Origin: UBA8437 sp963582065
GTDB lineage: Bacteria; Planctomycetota; Planctomycetia; Planctomycetales; Planctomycetaceae
DNA length: 64,000 nt
Assembly (NCBI GenBank): GCA_963582065.1
Contig: CAUZRQ010000010.1
Coordinates: 1-64,000 of the forward strand
Direction of reading: 5' to 3'
Shown: one piece after another, positions 46,034-54,559 of the stretch
Position numbering within the stretch: position 1 is the first letter of the stretch
Layout: the number at the start of each line of letters is the position of its first letter
The notes under the pieces: model-generated
The model's input: only the letters and a program-made list of their open reading frames with translations
Databases searched by the model: none
Told to the model about the DNA's origin: nothing
Made by a program: the position numbers and the translations under genes

Positions 46034-46693
46034 ATGCCCTTCATCGCGCTCGTCCGGCCCGGCTGCACGGACTTCGACGTCGAGAACCGAATCCAGGGCA
46101 ACCTGGATCTGCCGCTCAACGACGCCGGACACGTCCAGGTCGCCTCGACAATCCAACAGTTGGCCGATTGGCCGCTCGAGTCCGTGTTCACCTCACCGGG
46201 CGACCCGGCTCGATCGACCGCTGAGGCGATTGCGGAGGAACTGCAACTGCCGCTGCGGGTCCACGACGAGTTGCAGAACATCGACCACGGTCTCTGGCAG
46301 GGAATGTCGTTGGAGGAGATCAAGCGAAAGTCACCCAAGATCCTCAGGCAGTGGCAGGAATCACCGGAAATGGTCAGGCCACCGGAAGGCGAAACGATTC
46401 AGGAGGCGTTGGCGCGTACACTGGCGGTACTGAAAAAGCCGATGAAACGGGAGGAGTCGTTCGCGATCGTCACATCCGACCCGTTGGCCACTTTGCTGGG
46501 CTGTGCGATCACGTCGGACCGACCCGAGTTCGAAACCGTGACGGGATGCCGTGGGCAGGATCAGCTGATCGCCATCTACTCGACCAACGGCCGCGTTCCG
46601 GCCACCGACCCTGACCACCCTTGGCGAACCGAGGCGGCCACCGGAAGCCTGGTGCCCGTCGTCGGAGACAACGGGAGTGCTTCCGGTGGCTAA
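46034..46693 (+). CDS. Histidine-phosphatase-fold protein lacking catalytic histidines (pseudoenzyme)
   Basis: The 219-residue protein follows the phosphoglycerate-mutase/histidine-phosphatase fold: start LVRPGCTDF, then RIQGNLDLPLNDAG, ARSTAEAIAEELQLPL, LQNIDHGLWQGMS and PPEGETIQEAL. However, the phosphorylated histidine of the RHG motif is Pro9, the second histidine of SHGG is replaced (VTSDPLATLL), and the usual Glu of LxExxxGxWEG is Asn. It should therefore not act as a phosphatase by the family mechanism. It lies tightly between rpe and accD; a binding or regulatory role is inference. Confidence 0.8.
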   Translation: MPFIALVRPGCTDFDVENRIQGNLDLPLNDAGHVQVASTIQQLADWPLESVFTSPGDPARSTAEAIAEELQLPLRVHDELQNIDHGLWQGMSLEEIKRKSPKILRQWQESPEMVRPPEGETIQEALARTLAVLKKPMKREESFAIVTSDPLATLLGCAITSDRPEFETVTGCRGQDQLIAIYSTNGRVPATDPDHPWRTEAATGSLVPVVGDNGSASGG

Positions 46694-47531
46694 GTCCACC
46701 CCTCAGGACTGGCTGACGCACAACGACCGCAAGAAGCGGGGCGTGCCCGAGGGCCTGTGGATGCTCTGCGAGGGTTGCGGATCGACGGTCTTTCGGAAAG
46801 ACATCGAAGACAACCTCCACGTCTGCCCCGAGTGCGACCACCACCTCTATGTCCCGGCTGCCGTCCGGATCGCACAACTGCTCGACGAGGACAGCTTCGA
46901 GGAATGGCACAAGGGACTGTCTTCCTGCGATCCACTCGAATTCGCCGACCGGAAATCCTACCCCGACCGCCTGCTGGCCGAGCAGAACAAGACCGGCCTG
47001 ACCGAGGCCTGCGTTGTGGGACGAGGATACATGCGCGGCCGACCGCTGGTCTTCGGGTTGACCGACGCCGGTTTCATCATGGGCAGCATGGGCTCGGTGG
47101 TTGGAGAAAAACTGACACGAGCGATTGAGGAGGCCACGCGTCTGCAACTGCCGCTGGTCATTGTCAGCGGATCAGGTGGCGGGGCCCGCATGCACGAAGG
47201 CATCCTCTCGCTGATGCAGATGGGCAAGGTCTCGGCCGCACTGGCGCGGTTCGACCAGTCCGGGGGATTGTTCATCTCGGTGCTGACCAATCCCACCATG
47301 GGCGGTGTCGCCGCCAGTTTCGCCTCACTGGGCGACTTCGTCATTGCCGAACCCAAGGCGTTGATCGGATTTGCCGGCCCCCGGGTGATCAAGGCCACGG
47401 TCAAAATAGAATTGCCCGACGGGTTCCAGACCAGTGAGTTCCTCTTGCAGTTTGGTTTCGTCGACAGGATCATTCGGCGACACAACCTCCGCAGTGAAGT
47501 CGCCCGCCTGATCGACTACTGCGGTCAATAG
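46686..47531 (+). CDS. accD: Acetyl-CoA carboxylase carboxyltransferase subunit beta AccD
   Basis: Beta subunit of the carboxyltransferase that makes malonyl-CoA. The 281-residue protein has the N-terminal zinc ribbon (Cys28, Cys31, Cys47, Cys50), VFGLTDAGFIMGSMGSVVGEK, VSGSGGGARMHEG and MGGVAASFASLGD of the crotonase-like carboxyltransferase fold. GTG 46686, with GGGAG 8 bases upstream, starts 8 bases inside the previous gene; a GTG at 46677 is also possible. accA is not in the window. Confidence 0.94.
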   Translation: MAKSTPQDWLTHNDRKKRGVPEGLWMLCEGCGSTVFRKDIEDNLHVCPECDHHLYVPAAVRIAQLLDEDSFEEWHKGLSSCDPLEFADRKSYPDRLLAEQNKTGLTEACVVGRGYMRGRPLVFGLTDAGFIMGSMGSVVGEKLTRAIEEATRLQLPLVIVSGSGGGARMHEGILSLMQMGKVSAALARFDQSGGLFISVLTNPTMGGVAASFASLGDFVIAEPKALIGFAGPRVIKATVKIELPDGFQTSEFLLQFGFVDRIIRRHNLRSEVARLIDYCGQ

Positions 47532-47539
47532 GCCCTGCA

Positions 47540-48433
47540 ATGCTTGAGTTTCTGAAAAACCTCTTCAAGAAGACACCCAAGGTCGAAAAGGTCGACTTGG
47601 CCGCCCGGTTCGAACTGATCGGGCGAGTTGGGCAGGGGAGCATGTCGAAGGTCTTCCGCGCCCGGGACCCCAGCACCGATCGTATGTACGCGATCAAGGT
47701 GCTCGACCTGGAAAAGACCCGCAAGCTTGAAGAACGCTTCCTCGCGAAGGGGCTCCAACGGCCCAGTGAAGGAGAAGTCGCCGTCCAGCTGGATCACCCG
47801 CGGATCGTCAAGACCTACGAATACGGCTGGACGATCAACGACGAGATGTTCCTGGTGATGGAGTTCGTCGAGGGCGTCAGCCTCAGTTTTCTGATCGACA
47901 CCCAGAACGAACACATGCAGCAGGGACGGTTGCGGTTTCTGATCGAGTTGGGAGAGGCGATCGAGCACTTCCACTCGAAACACCTGATCCACCGTGACAT
48001 CTGTCCACGGAATATCCTGCTCGACGAGAACCACCACATCAAGTTGATCGACTTCGGACTGGTGGTTCCCAATACGCCTCCGTTTCAGCAACCCGGCAAC
48101 CGCACCGGCACCGCCAACTACATGGCACCGGAACTGATGAAGCGTAAGAAGACCGATCAGCAACTGGACATCTTCAGCTACGCGATGACCTGCTTTGAGA
48201 TGTACGCCAACAGGCTCCCGTGGGAGTCGACCGGGCAAACCATCGAGATGATGCAGCAGCGGATCAACAGCCCGCCGGCTGATATCCGCGAATTCGTTCC
48301 GGACATCGACAAGGATGTCGCCGAGACGATCATGCGCGGGCTGGAAGCCGAACCTTCATCCCGGTGGTCCTCGGCCAGCCAGATGGTCGCCCGTTTCCGC
48401 GATGCCCGGGAGCGTCTTGAAGGCGTTCGCTAG
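47540..48433 (+). CDS. Soluble serine/threonine protein kinase
   Basis: Hanks-type kinase of 297 residues with all key elements: glycine loop GRVGQGSMSKVF, Lys53 in YAIKVL, C-helix Glu79, catalytic loop HRDICPRNILLD (Asp153), DFG at 171-173 and TANYMAPE. There is no membrane helix and no extracellular sensor domain, unlike most bacterial PknB-type kinases. It begins 8 bases after accD and is followed by tsaB, so it may be co-expressed with fatty-acid-synthesis and tRNA-modification genes. Targets are unknown. Confidence 0.92.
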   Translation: MLEFLKNLFKKTPKVEKVDLAARFELIGRVGQGSMSKVFRARDPSTDRMYAIKVLDLEKTRKLEERFLAKGLQRPSEGEVAVQLDHPRIVKTYEYGWTINDEMFLVMEFVEGVSLSFLIDTQNEHMQQGRLRFLIELGEAIEHFHSKHLIHRDICPRNILLDENHHIKLIDFGLVVPNTPPFQQPGNRTGTANYMAPELMKRKKTDQQLDIFSYAMTCFEMYANRLPWESTGQTIEMMQQRINSPPADIREFVPDIDKDVAETIMRGLEAEPSSRWSSASQMVARFRDARERLEGVR

Positions 48434-48456
48434 CAGGCCACGACCGGTTGCTCACC

Positions 48457-49152
48457 ATGCTCGTGCTGGGAATCGAAACCTCCACGCGACCCGGCTCGGC
48501 TGCCGTGTGCCGCGACGCCGTCTGCCTGACCCAGGTCCCACTCGACCACGATGGACTGCGACACGCCCAGGCCCTGCCGCCTCTTGTCGCCAAACTGCTC
48601 GGTGACCATTCGCTGACAACCGACGACCTCGACCTGATCGCCATCAGCCAGGGACCCGGCAGCTTCACCGGACTCCGTGTCGGCATCGCGTTCGCCAAGA
48701 CACTGGCCTGGGCCGCCGGTTGCCAACTGGTCGCCGTCGACACCTTCACCGCCATCGCGGCCCACGCACCCGTTCCGGCCGACACCCGGTCGCTGTGGGT
48801 CGCCGCCGACGCGCACCGAAAGGAACTGTTCGTCAGACCCTGCAGCAGGCGGGCCGACGGCCGGTGGACTCCCGACCAGGACCACTCGATCGTCAACACC
48901 GAAGACTGGTGCCAGCTTTTGCAGCCCCAGGAAACCGTCGTCGCCGCAACACCCGGACTGCTCGACGAATTCCTCCCGGACCACATCACCAGCCAGCCAG
49001 CCGCGGAATCAATCGCCCGACTTGGACAAGTCGCCGCCCAGGCCGGCCAACTCGCCGACCCGGTGACCCTCGAACCGCTCTACCTCAGAAAAAGCGCCGC
49101 CGAAGAGTCACGGCCAAGCCGCTCACCTGGCCAGAATCAGCCCGGCGACTGA
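48457..49152 (+). CDS. tsaB: tRNA threonylcarbamoyladenosine biosynthesis protein TsaB
   Basis: Partner of TsaD and TsaE in making N6-threonylcarbamoyladenosine at position 37 of ANN-decoding tRNAs. The 231-residue protein has the ASKHA-fold start MLVLGIETST, the QGPGSFTGLRVGIAFAKTLAW signature and ends LYLRKSAAEE. ATG 48457 places the first beta strand at the N-terminus. Its last 30 bases overlap the end of the opposite-strand esterase-like gene. tsaD and tsaE are not in the window. Confidence 0.93.
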   Translation: MLVLGIETSTRPGSAAVCRDAVCLTQVPLDHDGLRHAQALPPLVAKLLGDHSLTTDDLDLIAISQGPGSFTGLRVGIAFAKTLAWAAGCQLVAVDTFTAIAAHAPVPADTRSLWVAADAHRKELFVRPCSRRADGRWTPDQDHSIVNTEDWCQLLQPQETVVAATPGLLDEFLPDHITSQPAAESIARLGQVAAQAGQLADPVTLEPLYLRKSAAEESRPSRSPGQNQPGD

Positions 49153-51279
49153 ATCGAAGGAAATCGGGTCCGTCTCGATCTTCAGCTTGCCGCCGGCGAC
49201 GTCGTAGATCCGCTTCAGCGGCATCAGTTCAGCCTCGGGGATGCCATCGGTCCCGCCAACGACCAATCGCGACGGTGCGGCTAACGCCGCCAGCCCGCCG
49301 AGTCCACCGTACTTCAGGGCGCCGGGCAACAGCATCGGGTCGTCACGACGGGTGATCTTCGAAAAGGCAAAACCGCCAACGTCGGCAATCGTCAGCCCAC
49401 GAACCGCCTTGCCACTCGACATCGCCGCACGGGCCAGCACGACCCAGGTCCCCGCACCTTTAGTCCCGACCAGGTGCACCCGCATTCGACCGCCCTTGAC
49501 CGCAAAACTCTGCTTGGTCCCAAACGCCGACACAACCGTCAGCACGTCCCGGACTCGATGAGTCAGCGGCGGCAGGTTGTATCCATAGGTGTAGCCGACG
49601 AAGCTTTCATGAGTCGCGACGCCGGTGACCGGTTTTCCCTCGGGAGTCAACTCGCCGGTCAGGTACACATCGGCCGAGAGCACAGTGTGTCCGGCATCGA
49701 GCAGCCGCCTGACCGCAGGCAGCGGTCGGCCCCCTTCGTCGAATAGCGCTGCCTTGCCGTCGCCATCGAACCAGGCCACCAGCGAGGCACCCGCCCCCTG
49801 GGCCGGAGTCAACAGCGTCCAGGGAATGGCGTGGCCGAGTCCCGTTCGAGTGATTGTCCCGGTCTCAAACGTTCCGCCCCCGGACAGTTTCCCCTTGCCG
49901 ACTCCCCGGGAGCTGTAACCCGTCGATGGGGTCCCCGCCAGTAGAACCCGTGCTGCCGATCCGACCACCCGGCGGTATCGAGACAGGCTCTTGCCTTTCC
50001 CGGTCAACAACTTCGCGTACTGCCCTTCGATCATCCTCGTATGGGCCGCGCGGTACTGCTCCAGCGACATCGCGTCCCTGGGCTGAGGATGCTCGGCGTC
50101 GAACACCTTGAGCTGCGACGGAGCAATCGGCTTGAAGTCGCGTTCTCGGATCGGCTCATCCAATCCCAGTTCCAGGAACTTGTTCATCCACGAGTACATC
50201 ATCTCGCGAGAGACCTGGTTGTAGTTGTGGCCGAACTGCGGGTAGCACTTGGCGTGGACCAGGTCGGCCTTTCCGTAGAGACCATAGACCGCCTTGAGTT
50301 CCGGCAGGCCCTTTGTCTCGATGTCGATCGTCCAGTCGTTGGCCCCGCTGAGTGCCATCGGGCGAGGAGCAAACAGAGCGGCGATGGTGATGTTGTTGAT
50401 CCCCGGTCGCAGGAAACAACAGTTCTCGCAGACGCAGCCGCCCTGCATGCCGGTCGAGACCATCACGGCGGGAAAGGCCACCTTGGGACGAGGGTCGAGG
50501 GCACAGAGCATGAACGTCTGGGTCCCGCCCCCGCTGGCACCGGTGACGGCAATCCGCGTGTTGTTGACGTCGGAGAGCGACGCGAGGAAGTCCAGGGCCC
50601 GAATCGAGTTGAATGTCTGCAGCCCCATCAGGTTCTGCAGCCGCAGGACCGCCTCGACGTCCCCAAAGCCACTTCGGTGAGGCAACGCCCCGCTGTCGGC
50701 ATACCCGACCATGTCGTAGTGAAATACGACGCAGCCCATCCGTGCCAATTGCACCATCCTGGCCTGCAGAGGGTATCTCGCACCGGCCTCGAATTTCTCG
50801 GCCCCTTGCTTCAACTGAGCCGCCGCGGTGTCGGCACCCGCATCGTAGAAGCGACCCTGGGGCCAGTGACCGTGTGGACAGAGGATGCCCGGACGACGCC
50901 CCTTGGACTGCTTGGGCCGATAGAGGCTGCCCGTGACGTAGTGACCCGGAAGGCTGGCGAAGTAGACCTTCTCGACGGTGTAGTCACCGCGGTCAACACG
51001 CCCATGAATCACCGGCTTGATCGGTCCCCGTGGCCACGCCGGCCACAGGCCGGTCGCCACCTCCAGCTGCCGTCTCACACGACCGGATTCGGCATCCCAT
51101 TGCTTGAGTGTCTTGGGGGCGGCCCATGGGTGATACTTGTCCCGCAGGTTGCGAGTGATCCCCAGCCGCGAGTCCGCTGGCGACTTGCCCTCGGGAAACA
51201 CGCGAGCGGGCCCAGCGGCCTCGAGATCGCAGGCCAACAGGGTACCGACGACGGCAGCGAACAGACACAGACGGTGCAT
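49123..51279 (-). CDS. Secreted acetyl-xylan-esterase-like alpha/beta hydrolase
   Basis: Likely a polysaccharide esterase or related exported hydrolase. The 718-residue protein has a signal peptide (MHRLCLFAAVVGTLLAC), an alpha/beta-hydrolase core with PGILCPHGHWPQG, the nucleophile elbow VTGASGGGTQTF and a Cys-rich segment (GGCVCENCCF). A second, C-terminal domain of about 250 residues looks like another hydrolase-like fold. The frame is open far upstream to 52344, but there it is only the shadow of pyrC; ATG 51279 begins the signal peptide. Substrate unproven. Confidence 0.82.
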   Translation of the reverse strand: MHRLCLFAAVVGTLLACDLEAAGPARVFPEGKSPADSRLGITRNLRDKYHPWAAPKTLKQWDAESGRVRRQLEVATGLWPAWPRGPIKPVIHGRVDRGDYTVEKVYFASLPGHYVTGSLYRPKQSKGRRPGILCPHGHWPQGRFYDAGADTAAAQLKQGAEKFEAGARYPLQARMVQLARMGCVVFHYDMVGYADSGALPHRSGFGDVEAVLRLQNLMGLQTFNSIRALDFLASLSDVNNTRIAVTGASGGGTQTFMLCALDPRPKVAFPAVMVSTGMQGGCVCENCCFLRPGINNITIAALFAPRPMALSGANDWTIDIETKGLPELKAVYGLYGKADLVHAKCYPQFGHNYNQVSREMMYSWMNKFLELGLDEPIRERDFKPIAPSQLKVFDAEHPQPRDAMSLEQYRAAHTRMIEGQYAKLLTGKGKSLSRYRRVVGSAARVLLAGTPSTGYSSRGVGKGKLSGGGTFETGTITRTGLGHAIPWTLLTPAQGAGASLVAWFDGDGKAALFDEGGRPLPAVRRLLDAGHTVLSADVYLTGELTPEGKPVTGVATHESFVGYTYGYNLPPLTHRVRDVLTVVSAFGTKQSFAVKGGRMRVHLVGTKGAGTWVVLARAAMSSGKAVRGLTIADVGGFAFSKITRRDDPMLLPGALKYGGLGGLAALAAPSRLVVGGTDGIPEAELMPLKRIYDVAGGKLKIETDPISFDSVAGLILAR

Positions 51280-51417
51280 GCTGAATTCTCCGGGAGCCGA
51301 CAGAGCAGGCCACCGGTTTGGCGGCCGACGCTGCATAGCGTATTCTGGCCACCCGCCGAGTTCAAACCGACCACTCGCCTCAGCGCTCCTCACGACGACA
51401 ACCCGGGAAGTCCATCC

Positions 51418-52644
51418 ATGATCATCGAGGGCCGACTGGTCAGCACCGACGGGGTTGCGACCGGCCAGCTGCGATTCGAGGGAACCGAAATCGTCGAGAC
51501 CGGCGATCACGTCGGTTCCCCCGACGTGGTGTTCGACGAGGACTGCCTGGTGTTTGCCGGGATGGGCGACATCCACATCCACGCCCGCGACGACACCAGC
51601 GGCCGCGAAACGCACAAGGAGACCTTCGTTACGGCCGGCCAGGCGGCGCTCAATGGTGGAGTCGTCCACGTGGCCGACATGCCCAACAACCCCGACGCAC
51701 CCGTCGACGACGCCAGCTACGCAGCCAAGTGCCAGCACCTGGCCTCTCGGGCCTCGGATGTCCACGTCACGCTGTACGCCGGCATTGGGCCGGGCACCCG
51801 GCCGCTTTCGTCTCCGGTCCCTTACAAGGCCTACATGGGCCCCAGCGTCGGTGACCTGTTCTTCAGCTCGCTCGCAGAACTCGACGACACGCTGTCTCAC
51901 TACCGGGGCTGCTCGGTCAGTTTCCACTGCGAGGACCCCGAATTGCTCGAAGCGCATGCCGGAGCCGAAACCCACGAGCAGCGTCGACCGATCGAATGTG
52001 AAGTGTCGGCGACGCGGTTTGCACTGGAGATGATCGAGAAGTACGAACTGACCGGAAAGCTCTGCCACTACTCGGTTGGTGAAGGGCTGCCGTTGATCCG
52101 TGCTGCACGGGACAAGGGACTGCCGGTCACCTGCGAAGTGACTCCGCACCACATCTATTACGACACCAGCGTGATCACCGACGAGAACCGGGGCCTGATG
52201 CAGATGAACCCCCCGCTTCGAGCCGGCGACGATCGGCTGGCCATGCTCGAAGGCCTCCGCGACGGAACACTCGACTACCTGGCCACCGACCACGCCCCGC
52301 ACACGCTCGAAGAAAAGGCCACCGGCGTCTCGGGCCAGCCCCACCTCGATACCTACGCCGCGTTCGTGACCTGGATGATCATCGAAGCGGGGTTCAGCCC
52401 CGAACGCATTGCCGCTGTCTGTTCGGAGAATCCCGGTGGATTTGTCGAACCCTACACCGCCCCCTGCCGATACGGCCGTATCGCTTTGGGCTACTCGGCG
52501 TCGCTGACCGTGCTGAATCTCGCCAGGCCGGTGACCGTTCAGCGCGATCTGCTGGCCACCAAGTGCGGCTGGTCGCCGTTCGAGGGGGTGACGTTTCCCG
52601 GCTCGTTGGAAGCGGTGTTCGTTGATGGTCGGCGGCTCCGATAG
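51418..52644 (+). CDS. pyrC: Dihydroorotase-type amidohydrolase
   Basis: Zinc amidohydrolase of pyrimidine synthesis, cyclising carbamoyl aspartate to dihydroorotate. The 408-residue protein has the metal motif GDIHIHARDD (His53, His55), VVHVADMPNNP, the carboxylated-lysine candidate Lys137 in PYKAYMGPS, HCEDPELLEAH, VTPHHIYYD and the catalytic TDHAPHTLEEK (Asp291). It is longer than class II PyrC, close to class I. Other cyclic amidases share these motifs, but the MPNNPDAP and TDHAPH motifs fit dihydroorotase best. Confidence 0.88.
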   Translation: MIIEGRLVSTDGVATGQLRFEGTEIVETGDHVGSPDVVFDEDCLVFAGMGDIHIHARDDTSGRETHKETFVTAGQAALNGGVVHVADMPNNPDAPVDDASYAAKCQHLASRASDVHVTLYAGIGPGTRPLSSPVPYKAYMGPSVGDLFFSSLAELDDTLSHYRGCSVSFHCEDPELLEAHAGAETHEQRRPIECEVSATRFALEMIEKYELTGKLCHYSVGEGLPLIRAARDKGLPVTCEVTPHHIYYDTSVITDENRGLMQMNPPLRAGDDRLAMLEGLRDGTLDYLATDHAPHTLEEKATGVSGQPHLDTYAAFVTWMIIEAGFSPERIAAVCSENPGGFVEPYTAPCRYGRIALGYSASLTVLNLARPVTVQRDLLATKCGWSPFEGVTFPGSLEAVFVDGRRLR

Positions 52645-52719
52645 GCGGCCATCGATTGCAGCCGTGCCGCCGGAAGTCTAGTCTGTCTGGCCCATAGACG
52701 TTTCGAACGAGGAGATCCC

Positions 52720-53643
52720 ATGAAACGGCTCTGCCTGGCACTCGTAGTGGTGACAATCCTGGCCGCCGTGGCCACCGTCTCCAGCACCGCTCCACAAAGC
52801 ACCAAGTTGGCCGATCACGTCCAGATCCGTTCCGGCGATCGCAACCCGTGGACCAATCTCGAGTTCAATGACCGCCGCGAGAACTTCCAGTTCGTGATCG
52901 TCACCGACCGGACCGGTGGACGCCGACCCGGCGTCTTTTCGAAAGCGGTCCAACAGATCAACCTGCTGCAACCCGAGTTCGTGGTCTCGGTGGGCGACCT
53001 GATCGAGGGCTACACCGAGGATCCCGGGCAGTGGGCGCTGGAGTGGTCCGAGTTCGAGACCATGGTCGACCGGCTCGACATGCCGTTCTTTTTCTGTGCC
53101 GGCAACCACGACATCAGCAATGTGCCGATGAGCGAGGACTGGAACCGGCGGTTCCGCCGCAGCTACTACCACTTCCTCTACCACAACTGCCTGTTCCTGG
53201 TGCTCAACTCGGAGGATCCGCCCAAGAACGGACCGTTCCATTTCAGCCAGGAGCAGCGTGACTGGGCCGTCGAGACCCTGAAGGCCAACCGCGACGTGAG
53301 GTGGACGTTTGTGATCACCCACAAGCCCACCTGGACCTATCCCAACGCCGACCTGGCCAAGCAGGGGTGGACGCAGATCGAAGATGCTCTGGCCGGACGC
53401 AAGTACACCGTCTTCGCCGGACACAAGCACGCCTACGCCCGATACATCCGACGGGGCCAGGAATATTACATGCTGGCCACCACCGGCGGGGGTTCGACGT
53501 TGACCGGATTGACAGACGGCAAGTTCGATCACTTCGTCTGGGTGACGATGACCCGGAACGGCCCGGTGCTGGCCAACCTCCTGATGGATGGAGTCAAACC
53601 CAAGACGATCCGCAACCTGGCCGACCCCTCGGCCGGCAAGTAA
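52720..53643 (+). CDS. Exported metallophosphoesterase with altered first metal motif
   Basis: Calcineurin-like phosphoesterase of 307 residues with a signal peptide (MKRLCLALVVVTILAAVATV). Metal motifs are VGDLIEG (Asp93), CAGNHD (Asn129, His130), VITHKP and FAGHKHAY. The first motif, normally DxH, reads TDRTGG with Asp63, so a usual ligand histidine is replaced by Thr. This variant may bind one metal differently. Substrate unknown. Confidence 0.82.
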   Translation: MKRLCLALVVVTILAAVATVSSTAPQSTKLADHVQIRSGDRNPWTNLEFNDRRENFQFVIVTDRTGGRRPGVFSKAVQQINLLQPEFVVSVGDLIEGYTEDPGQWALEWSEFETMVDRLDMPFFFCAGNHDISNVPMSEDWNRRFRRSYYHFLYHNCLFLVLNSEDPPKNGPFHFSQEQRDWAVETLKANRDVRWTFVITHKPTWTYPNADLAKQGWTQIEDALAGRKYTVFAGHKHAYARYIRRGQEYYMLATTGGGSTLTGLTDGKFDHFVWVTMTRNGPVLANLLMDGVKPKTIRNLADPSAGK

Positions 53644-53706
53644 CCGATTGCTCGGTCAACGGGCCGCGAGTGACACTGATCCCGACTGACTGCACCGAGA
53701 CCCACG

Positions 53707-54516
53707 ATGACACGATTTCTCGAGGGCCAGGTGGCCCTGGTGACAGGGGCTGGCCGAGGACTGGGACGCGCGTTTGCCGAGCACCTGGCGGCAGCCGGAG
53801 CCAAGGTGGGTGTTCACGGGATGCGCGAAGATGGTCCGAGCGAATACGGAGAGGGGACAACACTCTCGGACACCGCTCGGGAAATCGGCGAACATGGTGA
53901 GGTCGAGACCCTGCGTGTGCTGGCCGACCTGACCGACGGCGAGGCGGTCGAGAGGGTCGTCGATGAGGTGACCCAGGGGCTGGGGCCAATCGACATTCTG
54001 GTTCACAACGCCGGGGGTGACATCGCCGCGGCCGGCGGCAAGCCCGACCCCAATGACGCGGTGATGATCAAACAGGAGGACGTCGAAGCGGTTCTCGACC
54101 GCAACCTGCTGACCACGATCCTGGTCTGCCGTGAGGTCGCCCGGAGGATGATCGAGCAGAACCACGGACGGATCATCACGATCAGTTCGATCGCCGCCTT
54201 CAAGGGCAACTCCCAGGGAGCGATCTACGCCACGGCCAAGGCCGGCCAGGTGGCCTACACGCGGAGCCTGGCCCAGCAACTGCGGCCTCACAACGTCACC
54301 GTCAACAGCCTCGCCCCCGGCGACACCCGCACCGGCCGCTTCATGAACACCCGCGAGGTGGACCAGGGACGGATGGTGACCGAAGGGACGCTCGAGCGGA
54401 TCGCCACCGTCGACGAAGTGGCGAGGGTGGTGGAGTTCTTCGCAGGCCCGCTGGGCGAGTTTGTCACCGGACAGGTGATCCGGGTCGACGGTGGCCACCA
54501 GGCCTGGTCGGCCTAG
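53707..54516 (+). CDS. Short-chain dehydrogenase/reductase (FabG-like)
   Basis: Classical SDR of 269 residues with the cofactor motif VTGAGRGLGRAFAEHL, NAGG, the catalytic Ser in ISSIAAFKGNS, YATAKAG (YxxxK) and the C-terminal VIRVDGGHQAW. It may act as a 3-oxoacyl reductase or on a sugar or alcohol; the sequence does not say. A long insert after strand 2 (GMREDGPSEYGEGTTL) is less usual. It converges with secDF. Confidence 0.87.
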   Translation: MTRFLEGQVALVTGAGRGLGRAFAEHLAAAGAKVGVHGMREDGPSEYGEGTTLSDTAREIGEHGEVETLRVLADLTDGEAVERVVDEVTQGLGPIDILVHNAGGDIAAAGGKPDPNDAVMIKQEDVEAVLDRNLLTTILVCREVARRMIEQNHGRIITISSIAAFKGNSQGAIYATAKAGQVAYTRSLAQQLRPHNVTVNSLAPGDTRTGRFMNTREVDQGRMVTEGTLERIATVDEVARVVEFFAGPLGEFVTGQVIRVDGGHQAWSA

Positions 54517-54559
54517 CCGCCCGGCTTCCGGTTCCCCGGCAATTCTTCGGACCGTCCGG

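Noticed and set aside
51280..52344. N-terminal extension of the esterase-like gene upstream of 51279
   Set aside because: It overlaps pyrC entirely and lacks similarity; a good signal peptide begins at ATG 51279.
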